From the NCBI GenBank assembly GCA_018857735.1, contig JABMCL010003147.1, forward strand, positions 745,001 to 809,000: a stretch of DNA of 64,000 nt, in the 5' to 3' direction. Below, one piece after another: positions 10,328 to 22,229 of this stretch. This stretch comes from Alviniconcha marisindica. Its lineage: Eukaryota > Mollusca > Gastropoda > Provannidae. Every line of letters begins with the position of its first letter. Within the stretch, counting starts at the first letter, position 1. Under the pieces are notes generated by a model. It searched no databases and was not told the origin of the DNA. It was given only the letters and a program-made list of their open reading frames with translations. The position numbers and the translations under genes are program-made.

Positions 10328-10707
10328 TTACCTGCTGACTGACACGGCAGGTGTGATGGTTCAGTCAGCCTTACCTGCTGACTGACACGGCAGGTGTGAT
10401 GGTTCTGTCGGCCTTAGCTGCTGACTGACACGGCAGGTGTGATGGTTCTGTCGGCCTTAGCTGCTGACTGACACGGCAGGTGTGATGGTTCTGTCGGCCT
10501 TAGCTGCTGACTGACACGGCAGGTGTGATGGTTCTGTCGGCCTTAGCTGCTGACTGACACGGCAGGTGTGATGGTTCTGTCGGCCTTAGCTGCTGACTGA
10601 CACGGCAGGTGTGATGGTTCTGTCAGCCTTAGCTGCTGACTGACACGGCAGGTGTGATGGTTCTGTCGGCCTTAGCTGCTGACTGACACGGCAGGTGTGA
10701 TGGTTCT
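10328..10707 (+). repeat. 43-bp minisatellite, about 9 copies
   Basis: The unit is built of CTGCTGACTGACACGGCAGG and TGTGATGGTTCTGTCGGCC. The last unit continues into the left arm of a large inverted repeat (10678-11222). Its mirror end at 11190-11222 holds a single inverted copy. The array therefore looks like an expansion of one terminus of that element. Confidence 0.92.
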
Positions 10708-11222
10708 CAGTGTCAGCATGGAGGAAGCATGGCGTAACCAGTGATGTCCATGGCTGGAGGAAGAATGTCGTAGAGCGACCCTTGGAGTTTGTCTGGGAGT
10801 TCAGTTCAGTTCAAGATGGTATCTATGCGCTCGGAAAAGCCCACATGCGCTCCACCCCGTCTCTCAGACGTTTCCCCAACGTTGCCTTTGCAACGGTTCC
10901 AGTGTTCGTCTGATTGACGCTGGCCCTCATTTGTCCTTTTACGGAAGATCGTCGAGCGTTTCCTCTGTCAGGGAGTGTTGGTTTCAGGCGCTCCGGTCTG
11001 ACTGGCGGCACATTAGGTGTCCGCGTTCTCTGTCAACCTTCCCGGCCTCCCTGTCTCTTCGTGGTGCTTTACGGCCATAAGTAAAGATGATGCTTAACGT
11101 TCACAGAAACCCTATGGCTTGTTAGGGTCGCTCTACGACATCATTCCTCTACCCATAGACATCACTGATTACGCCATGCTTCCTCCATCACACCTGCCGT
11201 GTCAGTCAGCAGGTAAGACTGA
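10678..11222. mobile_element. Inverted-repeat element, arms about 100 bp
   Basis: The left arm (10678-10785) includes GGAGGAAGCATGGCGTAACC and GTCGTAGAGCGACCC. The right arm (11125-11222) is the inverted counterpart with a few changes. The roughly 340-bp core holds a dispersed repeat (D2) and a tail-like segment ATGCTTAACGTTCACAGAAA. No transposase frame was found. Class is uncertain. Confidence 0.65.
10798..10980 (+). repeat. Dispersed repeat D2, copy 1
   Basis: It shares TTCAGTTCAAG..GGTATCTATGCGCTCGG and the later GGAAGATCGTCGAGCGTTTC with 30823-30965. Its CTCGGAAAAGCCCA portion is shared with 63786-63855. Divergence is moderate. Confidence 0.6.
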
Positions 11223-11555
11223 GGCACCTTTGAGTATTTCGTCCCTGCACTCCGACCGAAGAGACCGCCAGCCACCGCCAGAACAACAACGTTAAGGAAC
11301 TGGGGACCCCGCCAGTGCCAAGAAACTTGCTGTTTCAACAGCTGTGCGGAAGAAGGTCACAAAGACTGTCTGAAAAACACTGTTGAGGAACAGCTGTGCA
11401 GCAAGACAAACCGTTCAGCCGTGAGAGCCCAGCTGCACCTCCCTGCTCTTGGTCTGTCCTGGGCTCTGTAGTCCTCCCAGTCCTGACGACGGCCCTGTCT
11501 GTGCAGTGAGCGGCCCCTCGCGTCGACGTCGACGTCTTATGCTCAAGTGCAAGCC
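11223..11555. other. No gene recognised
   Basis: GC-balanced sequence without a credible ORF or repeat. Confidence 0.4.
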
Positions 11556-11558
11556 CAT

Positions 11559-11732
11559 GGAGCTGTGTGAGAGTCGAGGTGGCCGTCCTGGGCTGTCCGT
11601 CCTAACGAGCCTTCTGGTTTCCGTGGACGTAAAGATTTATTGAACCATGCTTCGGCATTGGTCACAGCTTGTCCCTAATATGTCAGCCGACATCTGAGGA
11701 CATTAAGCATCACTTCATCATCATCATCATCT
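11559..11732 (+). mobile_element. Short retroelement T
   Basis: Starts near GGAGCTGTGTGAGAGTCGAG and ends GGACATTAAGCATCACTTC followed by (ATC)n. The first few bases of the family consensus are missing. No clear target duplication is seen. A SINE A fragment follows directly. Confidence 0.8.
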
Positions 11733-11733
11733 T

Positions 11734-11888
11734 CCGCTTCGGCTCTCCTTTCTCTTCAAAAATTGTGAATTGTGGACATTGAAAAAGTCTGTGTGACGTT
11801 GCCCCTCACTATGAATGAAACATTAAAACAGCCCTCATCACTGCCTATCTTAATGCCGAAATTATTCTGGTGGTGACTGTAGCGTTAG
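11734..11888 (+). mobile_element. SINE family A, partial copy
   Basis: It begins in the last bases of the tRNA head (CCGCTTCGGCTCTCC) and covers the body (AATGAAACATTAAAAC, then TTCTGGTGGTGACTG). The A and B boxes and the 3' hairpin are absent. The sequence diverges after 11888. Confidence 0.75.
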
Positions 11889-12842
11889 GTATTTAGTCTT
11901 CTCCTAAGATCTCTGTCCTCGCCATTACCCCTTAGAGACAAAACGGCGTTAAACGAGTTTAACCAAAAACCAAACCACATTTTCCATCCGCGCCGAAACG
12001 GAGCGGCGGCGAGCGATGACAAAATCAGTAACGTTATCGGAATGTCCCAGGACTGCACCAGGGTCTTATCTGGATACATGTCTGATGGACAACTTCTAAC
12101 GCTTCGATCCCATAAGTATCTTTTAGTACACACAGCGTAACAGGTGTCAAACTGAAATCCTTCTTAGCGACCGGGGGACATGAAGCTCTGGTCCCCAGGG
12201 TTTGGCTGGAAGCGGAGAGTCAACTGTTAAAGTTGAGTGCTTTCGGAGGAAGACTGTAGCATGACCTTGATCGAGTGACCTCCCAGGGAGGGGAGGAAAC
12301 CTGACCCGTGTGACGTCACCGTGCGAGTGTCGTCCCCTGTAGACACGGGTAGGTTGTACAAACAGGGACGGTTAGGTGAGAACCCCCGGAGACCGTGCGT
12401 CCGTGTGACTCTGAGAAAGTTAATTGGAGGGTGGCCGCCTTGGCGTTCTACACCGAGAAACAAATATTGGGTTAATCCCTTCTTCCCGCCCGCCCTTAAA
12501 CCCGTTGGCTCTCTGTCACTCACAGTCATCCCGCGAGTGGGGGGGGGGGGGGGGGGGGGGGGCGTTGATGGTCGGGTAGATTGGTTAGTACCCTGATATC
12601 CAATGCGAATTTGCTGCGAGTTTTTATTTTATTATTTTTTATTTTGGTGCGATTTTCCTGTTTTTCCTGTTTTTAGTGTGTGTGTGTGGGGGGGGGGGGG
12701 GGGGGGGGGGGGTGACAGTGTGTGTGTGTGTGATCAGGCAATGTGACACAAACATATGATCATACAATGACAGTAGGCAATTACCTCAGTCAATGCCTAA
12801 TCTAAAGGCAGATTGAAATAGCATAGGCCAATAGGACACCCA
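11889..12842. other. Unassigned sequence with two poly-G tracts
   Basis: Runs of over 20 G occur near 12539-12562 and 12688-12712, the second after a short GT repeat. No gene is recognised. Confidence 0.5.
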
Positions 12843-13400
12843 GGTCGGAAACAGACTGTGTCCAGCTGTTTGGGGCCACGAGCCCGGATCGGAAACAGAC
12901 TGTGTTCAGCTGTTTGGGGCCACGAGCCCGGATCGGAAACAGACTGTGTTCAGCTGTTTGGGGCCACGAGCCCGGATCGGAAACAGACTGTGTTCAGCTG
13001 TTTGGGGCCACGAGCCCGGATCGGAAACAGACTGTGTTCAGCTGTTTGGGGCCACGAGCCCGGATCGGAAACGGACTGTGTTCAGCTGTTTTGTGCCACG
13101 AGCCCAGAAACTGTGTTCAGCTGTTTTGGACCACGAGCCCGGATCGGAAACAGACTGTGTTCAGCTCAGTGGGGCCACTAGCCCGGATCGGAATCAGCTG
13201 TTTGGGGCCACGAGCCCGGATCGGAAACAGACTGTGTTCAGCTGTTTGGGGCCACGAGCCCGGATCGGAAACAGACTGTGTTCAGCTGTTTGGGGCCACG
13301 AGCCCGGATCGGAAACAGACTGTGTTCAGCTGTTTGGGGCCACGAGCCCGGATCGGAAACAGACTGTGTTCAGCTCAGCTGTTGTGGGCCACGAGCGAGG
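12843..13400 (+). repeat. 44-bp minisatellite, about 12.5 copies
   Basis: The unit contains CGGAAACAGACTGTGTTCAG and CTGTTTGGGGCCACGAGCC. Most copies are nearly identical, and a few near 13080-13200 carry deletions. All three plus frames stay open because 44 is not divisible by three, so the long frames are artefacts. Confidence 0.95.
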
Positions 13401-13831
13401 CCTGTGTCCGACTGACAGAAAAACTGACTTTGCGGCGACGGCTCCGTAAATAACTGTCTCTCTCGAGTTTTGGAAGGTCTGACTCAGCGGTTGACTCGGG
13501 CTGCCACAGAGAGGCCTACACGGCGCTGTTTGAAGCCGCCAAGTGCTGATAGCGCCCGCAGCTCTGACGCTGTAGGAATGTGCCAGTGTATCGATAAGTT
13601 CCCTTGACGCAGTGTTCTGAACCCATCGCTAAAGCTCGATAGGGAGGTCGATAAAAAAATTTTTTTTTTTAAAGCGAGCGTGGAGGTTCCGTCATATCGG
13701 GGAGCGGGCTAGTGGTGTAGGGGTATCTGTTTAGTAGTAGTAGTAGTAGTAGTAGTAGTAGCGTGTGTGGGTGCGCGCACAAGGTTATGAGGAAAAAAAG
13801 AGAAAGAAGAGAGAACTTCTTTTAACACAAA

Positions 13832-13833
<2 letters not shown>

Positions 13834-13909
<76 letters not shown>

Positions 13910-14080
13910 GAACGAACGAACGAAGGTTATTGACTAGGGTGTCTGCCAGTCGCAGGGGTGGGGGTGGGGTGTGTCACATAAAACATTGGATTCTCACCCT
14001 CTCGTCTCCGCTGGTAGTTGTACGAGTACACGCAGAATGAGACTCACTGTCTATGAGAGAGAGAGAGAGAGAGAGAGAGA

Positions 14081-14112
<32 letters not shown>

Positions 14113-14224
14113 AGAGAGGAGAGAGAGAGAGAGGATGTGCCGCGCGCGCCGCGTGTGTGTGTGTGTGTGTGTGTGTGTGGTGAGAGAGAGAGAGAGAGAG
14201 AGAGAGTAAGATGAGAGAGAAGAG

Positions 14225-14263
<39 letters not shown>

Positions 14264-14540
14264 GGTGAGCGCCCGGTGCGAGAGAGAGAGAGAGAGAGAG
14301 GAGAGGGGAGAGAGAGAGAGAGAGAGAGAATAGCGATCTTACACGCCGCTCCGAATGTGGGCTTGGTACTTACGACTGAACTGACAAACACAGCCAAACG
14401 GACTCAAACAAGCACCGTGCCTTTCCCCAAACAACGGACTTATTGTCACACAAACAAGCGGCAAAATCGATCACCACCCCTCACAAAACCGATAATCTAG
14501 GTATGAAATTCAACTTATTGGGCGGCACACCTATATCTCT

Positions 14541-14616
<76 letters not shown>

Positions 14617-14629
14617 GAGATTATGTAAT

Positions 14630-14670
<41 letters not shown>

Positions 14671-14671
14671 G

Positions 14672-14719
<48 letters not shown>

Positions 14720-14742
14720 GAGAGAGAGAGAGAAGAGAGTAT

Positions 14743-14792
<50 letters not shown>

Positions 14793-14867
14793 AGATAATG
14801 GCTAAGTAGGCAGAGAGAGAGAGAGAGAAGAAGAAGAGAGAGAGAGAGAGAGAGGAGAGATTTATGT

Positions 14868-14926
<59 letters not shown>
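13834..14926. repeat. Mosaic (GA)n region, about 1 kb
   Basis: Successive GA tracts (13834-13908, 14054-14330, 14541-14924) are separated by short unique spacers. These include GATTATGTAATGGCA-like fragments and a GCGCGCC/GT tract near 14140-14178. (AGT)n lies just upstream at 13733-13760. Confidence 0.95.
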
Positions 14927-14928
<2 letters not shown>

Positions 14929-15125
14929 GTCGTGGACAAAAGGATAAGGATGCGGAATACCAACACGTGATACCCACACGGCATCAACCGGTGAGGCTAC
15001 AGTACTGCCCGCAGCCAGACCTCGTCTCTCCAGCACTACTTTACTGAAAACAAAAGTAAAGAGCGGTAAAGACGAATTGTTGACCACCCGATTCCTCCAC
15101 TGGCTGACCCTGTGTGTGTGGTCCT

Positions 15126-15555
15126 CACTCCGAGCATCGCTTTCCGGCACCTTCCTCCAAACTCTGCCAGATTTGGTTACGCCACTGAAGGGGCACTCTT
15201 TATCTCCGCGCAGCTGTCAACCGACGCGGTCAGCGCCCTCCTCAGTAAAGGTTCGGGTACTGATCAGACTGTGGAAGCACGCACGTAAACATGAGGCCCA
15301 TCCACCCCGGGTAAAAAAGAAGAGTTCCGTCTCGTTTCAAACGATTTTGGTTTCATTTGAGCTGGCGTAAGCACAGTGGTCAGTCAGTTATAAAACAATC
15401 GTCTGATATAATTTGAGTTGTTTGTAACAAACTTACTACTGTCTGAACACCGGCAAAAAACTGCTCGTTAGCTGACAGTTTTGTGGCCCCTATGGCGTAA
15501 CTAAATACGGCAGTGGTTGAAGGCAGGATGAGTGGTAAACGAGTGCTGGGAGTTT
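15126..15555 (+). repeat. Dispersed repeat D1, copy 1 (~430 bp)
   Basis: Roughly collinear with 31531-31952. Shared blocks include CACTCCGAGCATCGCTTTCC, CATCCACCCCGGGTAAAA and CTGCTCGTTAGCTGACAG. A shorter copy of its first part lies at 56863-57000. No ORF, TIR or tail was recognised, so class is unknown. Confidence 0.75.
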
Positions 15556-15794
15556 GTGTGTGGTCCTGGCTGATTCCCTCTGAGGCGTTCAGTCCGCTGT
15601 AAAAGTAACACTGGCCGGGTTATCACCACAGCGCCGGGACACCTACAAGTTGTCGGCGTGTCCTCCACAACAGTCTTATGAAATTGAAACCCTTGTCATC
15701 GTCCTCTCCCCATCTTGGTAAACAGGGAACTGTAGGGGGTGGCACGTCAGAGATGGTTACGGCAGCAGCAGGCGGCGACCGGCATTGTCGTGTT

Positions 15795-15945
15795 TTGAAT
15801 GAGCGTTAGTCACAGACTGTGCATCACACAAAGCGCTTGTGGGGAACAGGTAGCAGTCGTTGTCGTGCTTTGAATGAGTGGTTATATAGTCACAGACTGT
15901 GCATCACACAAAGCGCTTGTGGGGAACAGGTAGCAGTCGTTGTCG
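15795..15945 (+). repeat. Tandem duplication, 80-bp period
   Basis: CACAGACTGTGCATCACACA and the following 50 bp recur at 15811 and 15891 almost without change. Confidence 0.9.
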
Positions 15946-16293
15946 CGGTAGTTACTTACAATTATTATCGTCAGGGACCGAAGCAGACTGAAACCAAACT
16001 GAAAAGAGGAAAGTAGAGACGGGGGTGGGGGGGGGTGGGGGTTGGAGGAGATGGGGGGGGGGGGACTGAACAGGGAGAGACAGGACTTGGAGGCGTGAGG
16101 GGCAGCGGAGAGGAAGAGAGAGAGAGAGGGAGGGAGGGAGGGAGGGAGGGAGGTGGTGGTGGTGGGGGAGGGGGTGGTCGCATCAAGGCCCACATACAAA
16201 GCTGGTACCGAATCTTCAAGCGCGTTGAACTCGCTCAGCGGGGAACAGCGCTGTAGGAAATTTATGTATTATTATTATTATTATTATCTTAGT

Positions 16294-16351
16294 TTAGAAC
16301 CGAGGCTTTCCTTCTTCCCCATAAAAACCACGGACAGAGCCATGGGTCCTC
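16294..16351 (+). repeat. 58-bp direct repeat, left copy
   Basis: Starts TTAGAACCGAGGCTTTCC and ends CATGGGTCCTC. It is repeated at 16529-16586 with one difference, and the two copies exactly bracket a short retroelement T. Confidence 0.9.
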
Positions 16352-16528
16352 CCATAGTTCAGGAGCTGTGTGAGAGTCGAGGTGGCCGTCCTGGGCTGTC
16401 CGTCCTAACGAGCCTTCTGGTTTCCGTGGACGTAAAAAAATATTGCACCGTGCTTCGGCATTGGTCACAACTTGTCCCTAATATGTCAACTGACATCTGA
16501 GGACATTAAGCATCACTTCATCATCATC
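16352..16528 (+). mobile_element. Short retroelement T between 58-bp direct repeats
   Basis: Full-length: CATAGTTCAGGAGCTG at the start, GGACATTAAGCATCACTTC plus (ATC)n at the end. The 58-bp flanking duplication is much longer than the 10-13 bp seen for other copies. Confidence 0.85.
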
Positions 16529-16586
16529 TTAGAACCGAGGCTTTCCTTCTTCCCTATAAAAACCACGGACAGAGCCATGGGTCCTC
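16529..16586 (+). repeat. 58-bp direct repeat, right copy
   Basis: Pair of 16294-16351. Confidence 0.9.
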
Positions 16587-16720
16587 GCAGGTCACAGCAC
16601 GTGGCACCACGACCCCGACCTCAGTCAGTGTCCACCAACTGCACTGACATCAGCTGTAACTTCAAACCGTCATCGCTGTCCTTGGTCACGGCACCCTGCA
16701 GTCTGAGTGTAGTCGCTTTT

Positions 16721-16875
16721 ACAGAATACAGAATCTTTATTGTCTATGAATAACATAGAAATCTGCCTTATGACTACATAAAAGAGACCAGTAAAATAGC
16801 ACACAGTATAATAAATAAACATAAGTATACATATATTTCTTTGTACGGATATAGTCGGTGGATAGGCGCGACAGC
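16721..16875 (-). mobile_element. LINE 3' terminus
   Basis: Minus strand: an AT-rich 3' UTR, then AGACAATAAAG and two ATTCTGT units. This matches the AATAAA plus heptamer layout of 3065-3100 and 23606-23640. No coding part is retained. Confidence 0.55.
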
Positions 16876-16889
16876 TAGGATTAAAAATG

Positions 16890-17038
16890 TTGATGGTAGG
16901 TGTGACTGTGGATGGTAGGTGTGACTGTGGATGGTAGGTGTGACTGTGGATGGTAGGTGTGACTGTGGATGGTAGGTGTGACTGTGGATGGTAGGTGTGA
17001 CTGTGGATGGTCGGTGTGACTGTGGATGGTAGGTGTGA
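16890..17038 (+). repeat. 19-bp minisatellite, about 8 copies
   Basis: Unit GATGGTAGGTGTGACTGTG, with one copy changed to GGTCGG. Confidence 0.95.
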
Positions 17039-17218
17039 TAACGTGTGTGCGGATTGTTGCTCGTGGGCGTGGTATACACGTCCCCACACCCAGCCCTGTC
17101 AGCGCGGGTGTCGGGTGTCCAGGGTGGTCACTGTCTTCTGACCGCTGGCCTCGCCACCCGGTCTAGCGGTCCCTTTGATGGCGGCTCCAGTCGCGCCGTC
17201 GAACTGACGTTCCTGACA

Positions 17219-17860
17219 AGTTAGTTAGTTCTTGGTTTTAACGTCCCGTCACTGAACCGCATAGGGTCACCCCTTGCTGACTAGTTGGTTAGTTCTTGGT
17301 TTTAACGTCCCGTCACTGAACCGCATAGGGTCACCCCTTGCTGACTAGTTGGTTAGTTCTTGGTTTTAACGTCCCGTCACTGAACCGCATAGGGTCACCC
17401 CTTGCTGACTAGTTGGTTAGTTCTTGGTTTTAACGTCCCGTCACTGAACCGCATAGGGTCACCCCTTGCTGACTAGTTGGTTAGTTCTTGGTTTTAACGT
17501 CCCGTCACTGAACCGCATAGGGTCACCCCTTGCTGACTAGTTGGTTAGTTCTTGGTTTTAACGTCCCGTCACTGAACCGCATAGGGTCACCCCTTGCTGA
17601 CTAGTTGGTTAGTTCTTGGTTTTAACGTCCCGTCACTGAACCGCATAGGGTCACCCCTTGCTGACTAGTTGGTTAGTTCTTGGTTTTAACGTCCCGTCAC
17701 TGAACCGCATAGGGTCACCCCTTGCTGACTAGTTGGTTAGTTCTTGGTTTTAACGTCCCGTCACTGAACCGCATAGGGTCACCCCTTGCTGACTAGTTGG
17801 TTAGTTCTTGGTTTTAACGTCCCGTCACTGAACCGCATAGGGTCACCCCTTGCTGACCAG
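17219..17860 (+). repeat. 64-bp minisatellite, 10 copies, related to SINE-tail sequence
   Basis: The unit contains TAGTTCTTGGTTTTAACGTC and CCGTCACTGAACCGCATAG. Copies are almost identical. The part TTCTTGGNTTTTAACGTCCCGTC matches the outermost end of SINE A copy 1 (6713-6750) and single sites at 38672, 56425 and 63866. It appears amplified from a retroelement 3' end. Confidence 0.93.
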
Positions 17861-17947
17861 AGTCAAGAACACAACAAGGCAAAGAACGCCAGGCTGACCA
17901 CCTCTGACGCTCCGGGTCACACCTACAGCGACCCTGTCAGCGAGAGA

Positions 17948-18330
17948 CAGGTAACTGACCTTTAACGCCCAGTCAGCCGCTCAGGTTGTGTGAATGGACA
18001 GAGACAGCGTGAGATTAGTTAGTTACTTAGTCTTTAACGCCCAGTCAACGGCATAAGCTATGTATATAATGGACAGAGACAGCATAGACTATGTACATAA
18101 TGGACAGAGACAGCATAGACTATGCACATAATGGACAGAGACAGCATAGACTATGCACATAATGGACAGAGACAGCATAGACTATGCGCATAATGGACAG
18201 AGACAGCATAGACTATGCACATAATGGACAGAGACAGCGTGAGATTAGTAAGTTGGTTACTGAGCCTTTACGTCGTGTCAACCGCGTAGGTCATGTGACT
18301 TGTAAAAGACAGCGAGAGCTTAGTTACTTA
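17948..18330 (+). repeat. 31-bp minisatellite with flanking tail-like units
   Basis: At 18059-18240 the unit AATGGACAGAGACAGCATAG plus ACTATGCACAT repeats about six times. On both sides TTTAACGCCCAGTCA and related segments resemble the second tail type. Confidence 0.85.
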
Positions 18331-19085
18331 GTCCTAACCGGGATGGGGGGGTGGGGGGGGGGGGGGGGGGGTTGCAGTCGAGCAACCTTGGGGACCCACG
18401 GTGTTTGTAGTGACAAGGGAACTTACTGTATTCTTCCTAAGTGTTAACAGCGACACGCACCTGTGAGTGTTCTTATGGGCGGGCTTGACAGACACAACAA
18501 ACTGACTCCCTGGGTCTCGTCATAGAGTTGATTTTTTTGGAAACGTTCAACGATTTGTTTCACGATTACTGTACAACTATACAATTCTTTTTCAAAACTG
18601 AAGTGGACCACTGGTCGTGTTCGTCCCCCATTCCCTCTACCCACGACCCCCCCCCCACCCCCCCCGTCCCACCCCTATCCCCCCGTCCCGTCATCCGGCG
18701 AGGTCAAGTCAGTGTCGGCCAGAGAGTAAGGTGAGGACAGGGACGTCAGCAGGCTGTTGGTGTGCTTGTCCTCGCGTTGTATTGTCGCCACGTCCCAACT
18801 CGGTCAGCGCCGTCCGGCCACAGTGGATGGTTTGTTACAACACAGAATGCGAGTGATAACACCGCACACGGATGCCATTCAACGGATACTGACTGTCCTA
18901 AGCTATAAGTTGGAGAGGCTAACACAAAACTTCTCCTTTCCCCCTTTTTATTTAACCACTTATGCTAAAAACGTTCACATCGGTAGCAGATTCGTACTTG
19001 GTTCATACATGTATGCAATATGGACGGTAGTTTAAAAAACAAAACACACAAAAACAATACAAAACAAAAACGAAACAACAACAAA
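18331..19085. other. No gene recognised; poly-G tract
   Basis: A G-rich run at 18343-18370 and C-rich sequence at 18645-18685. No supported gene. Confidence 0.45.
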
Positions 19086-19087
19086 AA

Positions 19088-19245
<158 letters not shown>

Positions 19246-19673
19246 ACCACCAACAACAACAACAGCAACAAAATACACACTAAAAAATCATTGGAAAAAG
19301 CCGACTGTGGTGTGTTGACAGGGCAGAACAGTTGTCGACGGCCCCTGGAACTGTTCTGACCAAAGGAACGATGCGAGGTACTCGTTCAAAAATGGCTTGG
19401 CCGACTTTCAGTTCATTAAAAAAACACACACACGTGGGGTGAGGTAGGGTATAGGCAGGGGTCGAGCAGGACGGCGCTTCTGCCATCAGAGGGACAGTTG
19501 TGACCACTGGGGTCGGCTGTCCGCTCCGCCTCCTTCCGTGGTCTGGACAATGGTCAGCCGCCAGACAGTGTGTCCCCCACCCCCCCCCCCCCTACCCAGC
19601 CCCGGTGACCTGCTCGTGTGACTGCTCCTGTGAGTGGCAGCACTGTGTCTGCGATCGACCCCGTCAAGGCTAA

Positions 19674-19746
19674 AGGGTGGGTAGGATGTGTGTGGGTTGG
19701 CGGGGGCCCCCCCCCCCCGCCAACCCACACACATCCTACCCACCCT
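19674..19746. repeat. 73-bp palindrome
   Basis: Left arm AGGGTGGGTAGGATGTGTGT plus GGGTTGGCGGGGG. The right arm is its reverse complement, with a few C in the loop. About 33 bp of perfect stem. Confidence 0.92.
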
Positions 19747-20126
19747 ATGGGGGTTGGAGAGGACGGGAAAACCCGGCCGTTGTCAGTGTTGATGGATAAT
19801 CCCCACTGCATTACAATCCATTACCGCTAAACGCCACACACGTTGGTAGGATTCAGGTGCGCTGCTCTTTTGGCGGGGGCTGTGTGTTGTTGCCTTGCCC
19901 TGGTATGGCGACCCGAATTTCCCGCAGCGGATTAATGTTACGGTGAGTGAATAAAATAGAAATAAAGAAATAAAGCCAGCGGTCGGCTGTACCTGCTAAT
20001 TTTTCTTATTTAGCGGACAGGCCGAACAACTTGTGGCTCTGTCATGCCAAGCAATTTGTTGATTCAGTACGCATCAGCCTCACATTAATATTGCTTGACC
20101 TGAGGACGCACTAATGCAGCACTTAA

Positions 20127-20575
20127 CGCGTAGGGTAACCGTTGCCAAGATGGAGAGATGACCGAAACATGTAGGGTAACCGTTGTCATGACGGAGAGAT
20201 GACCGAAACACGTAGGGTAACCGTTGTCATGACGGAGAGATGACCGAAACACGTAGGGTAACCGTTGTCATGACGGAGAGATGACCGAAACATGTAGGGT
20301 AACCGTTGTCATGACGGAGAGATGACCGAAACATGTAGGGTAAACGTTGTCACGACGGAGAGATGACCGAAACACGTAGGGTAACCGTTGTCATGACGGA
20401 GAGATGACCGAAACACGTAGGGTAAACGTTGTCACGACGGAGAGATGACCGAAACGCGTAGGGTAAACGTTGTCATAACGGAGAGATGACCGAAACACGT
20501 AGGGTAAACGTTGTCATGACGGAGAGATAACCGAAACACGTAGGGTAAAAGTTGCCATGGCGGAGAGATGACTGA
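20127..20575 (+). repeat. 41-bp minisatellite, about 11 copies
   Basis: Unit CACGTAGGGTAACCGTTGTC plus ATGACGGAGAGATGACCGAAA, with frequent CACG/CATG and AACC/AAAC variants. Confidence 0.95.
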
Positions 20576-21406
20576 CAGAGGACGGAGGGAGATCAGGTGA
20601 GAACAGGAGACGGTCCCTCGACGCGAGACCTGACCAGCTTCCCCAGACACCTCTCACCTTTCCCCTCCATCCGCCAGGGGGCGGGGCCGTGGATACCGGG
20701 GCATGTCTTGCCTATACTCTACCTGGGGTAGGTGAAAATTGGGTAGGGTGTGTATCCAGCTGGCTCGGGGCGCTGTTGACAAAGGGCTGTAGGGGGGCAG
20801 ACAGTCCCCGGGAGATTGGATTGTCGCTGCTCATCGCTCCATCCAGGCTTCCCGGGCAGGCGAGATAGATTTCAGAGGCTTTGCACTCCGCAACACTGGG
20901 CACGGTTTCCAGCGAAGCACACAGCGCGTTGAACATCCGGAGCGACTGCTTGTGACCAAAGCTGCTGCTTCACGTTGGCGGTTTTTCACCCCCGGACACC
21001 GCTGAGGTGACAGTTTCCAAACTGTGTGTATGTGTGTTGATGATAACCTGTTTGTGGCTCTGCTGATAGTCGTGCTATACAGGCGATACTGACCTTCCTC
21101 CGCGTCTGAAAGGTAAATGTTAAAGTGATGTTCTCTCTTCTCTCCTGTTTCTGTTCACGTGCCGGAGCATTTCTCTGTGGTTTGAGAAATGCTGAGGTGT
21201 GCATTTCTCTGTGTGTTACGCTACGAAAACTAAGTTTTCAAAAGATAGTATGTGCATTTGAAAGGAAAAACTATGAATGTATCATATTTTATTCGATTGT
21301 CAGCTTATGAAGTCCTTTTTGCCTCCTGAATTGTTATCTGATGGACATTCACATTTGTCTTTACAAAATCTTTTGTGGTCACAATATACTTGCACAGTGC
21401 ACTATC
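20576..21406. other. No gene recognised
   Basis: Unique-looking sequence. Frames of 60-75 codons on either strand are too short to support. Confidence 0.4.
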
Positions 21407-22047
21407 AGTGTAAAGGGTTATGGTGGTAAGCATCTTCTGGTGGTGTTTATGCTTTAGTTGACTGATAGTTTTTATATAGTGTAAAGGGTTATGGTGGTAA
21501 GCATCTTCTGGTGGTGTTTATGGTTTAGTTGACTAATAGTTTTTGTATAGTGTAAAGGGTTATGGTGGTAAGCATCTTCTGGTGGTGTTTATAGTCGAGT
21601 TGACTGATAGTTTTTGTATAGTGTAAAGGGTTATGGTGGTAAGCATCTTCTGGTGGTGTTTATGGTTTAGTTGACTGATAGTTTTTGTATAGTGTAAAGG
21701 GTTATGGTGGTAAGCATCTTCTGGTGGTGTTTATAGTTTAGTTGACTGATAGTTTTTGTATAGTGTAAAGGGTTATGGTGGTAAGCATCTTCTGGTGGTG
21801 TTTATGGTTTAGTTGACTGATAGTTTTTGTATAGTGTAAAGGGTTATGGTGGTAAGCATCTTCTGGTGGTGTTTATGGTCTAGTTGACTGATAGTTTTTG
21901 TATAGTGTAAAGGGTTATGGTGGTAAGCATCTTCTGGTGGTGTTTATGGTTTAGTTGACTGATAGTTTTTGTATAGTGTAAAGGGTTATGGTGGTAAGCA
22001 TCTTCTGGTGGTGTTTATAGTTTAGTTGACTGATAGTTTTTGTATAG
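21407..22047 (+). repeat. 71-bp minisatellite, 9 copies
   Basis: Unit begins AGTGTAAAGGGTTATGGTGG and contains AAGCATCTTCTGGTGGTG. Copies differ at only a few sites. Confidence 0.95.
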
Positions 22048-22229
22048 CGCTATTCTCTGCTTCAAAGCAGATTCACTGCGCTCACGTCGTATGTGCGACT
22101 CCGAATGAGCGACTAACTTTACGCAACGCGTTTCTGAATCCACTGAAGTGGTGTACTTCAGCAGTTTTAGGTTGTTACATGGCTGGAGCCACGTAAAACT
22201 GCTGTCGTCACGTCTCGGCGCACGTTCAC

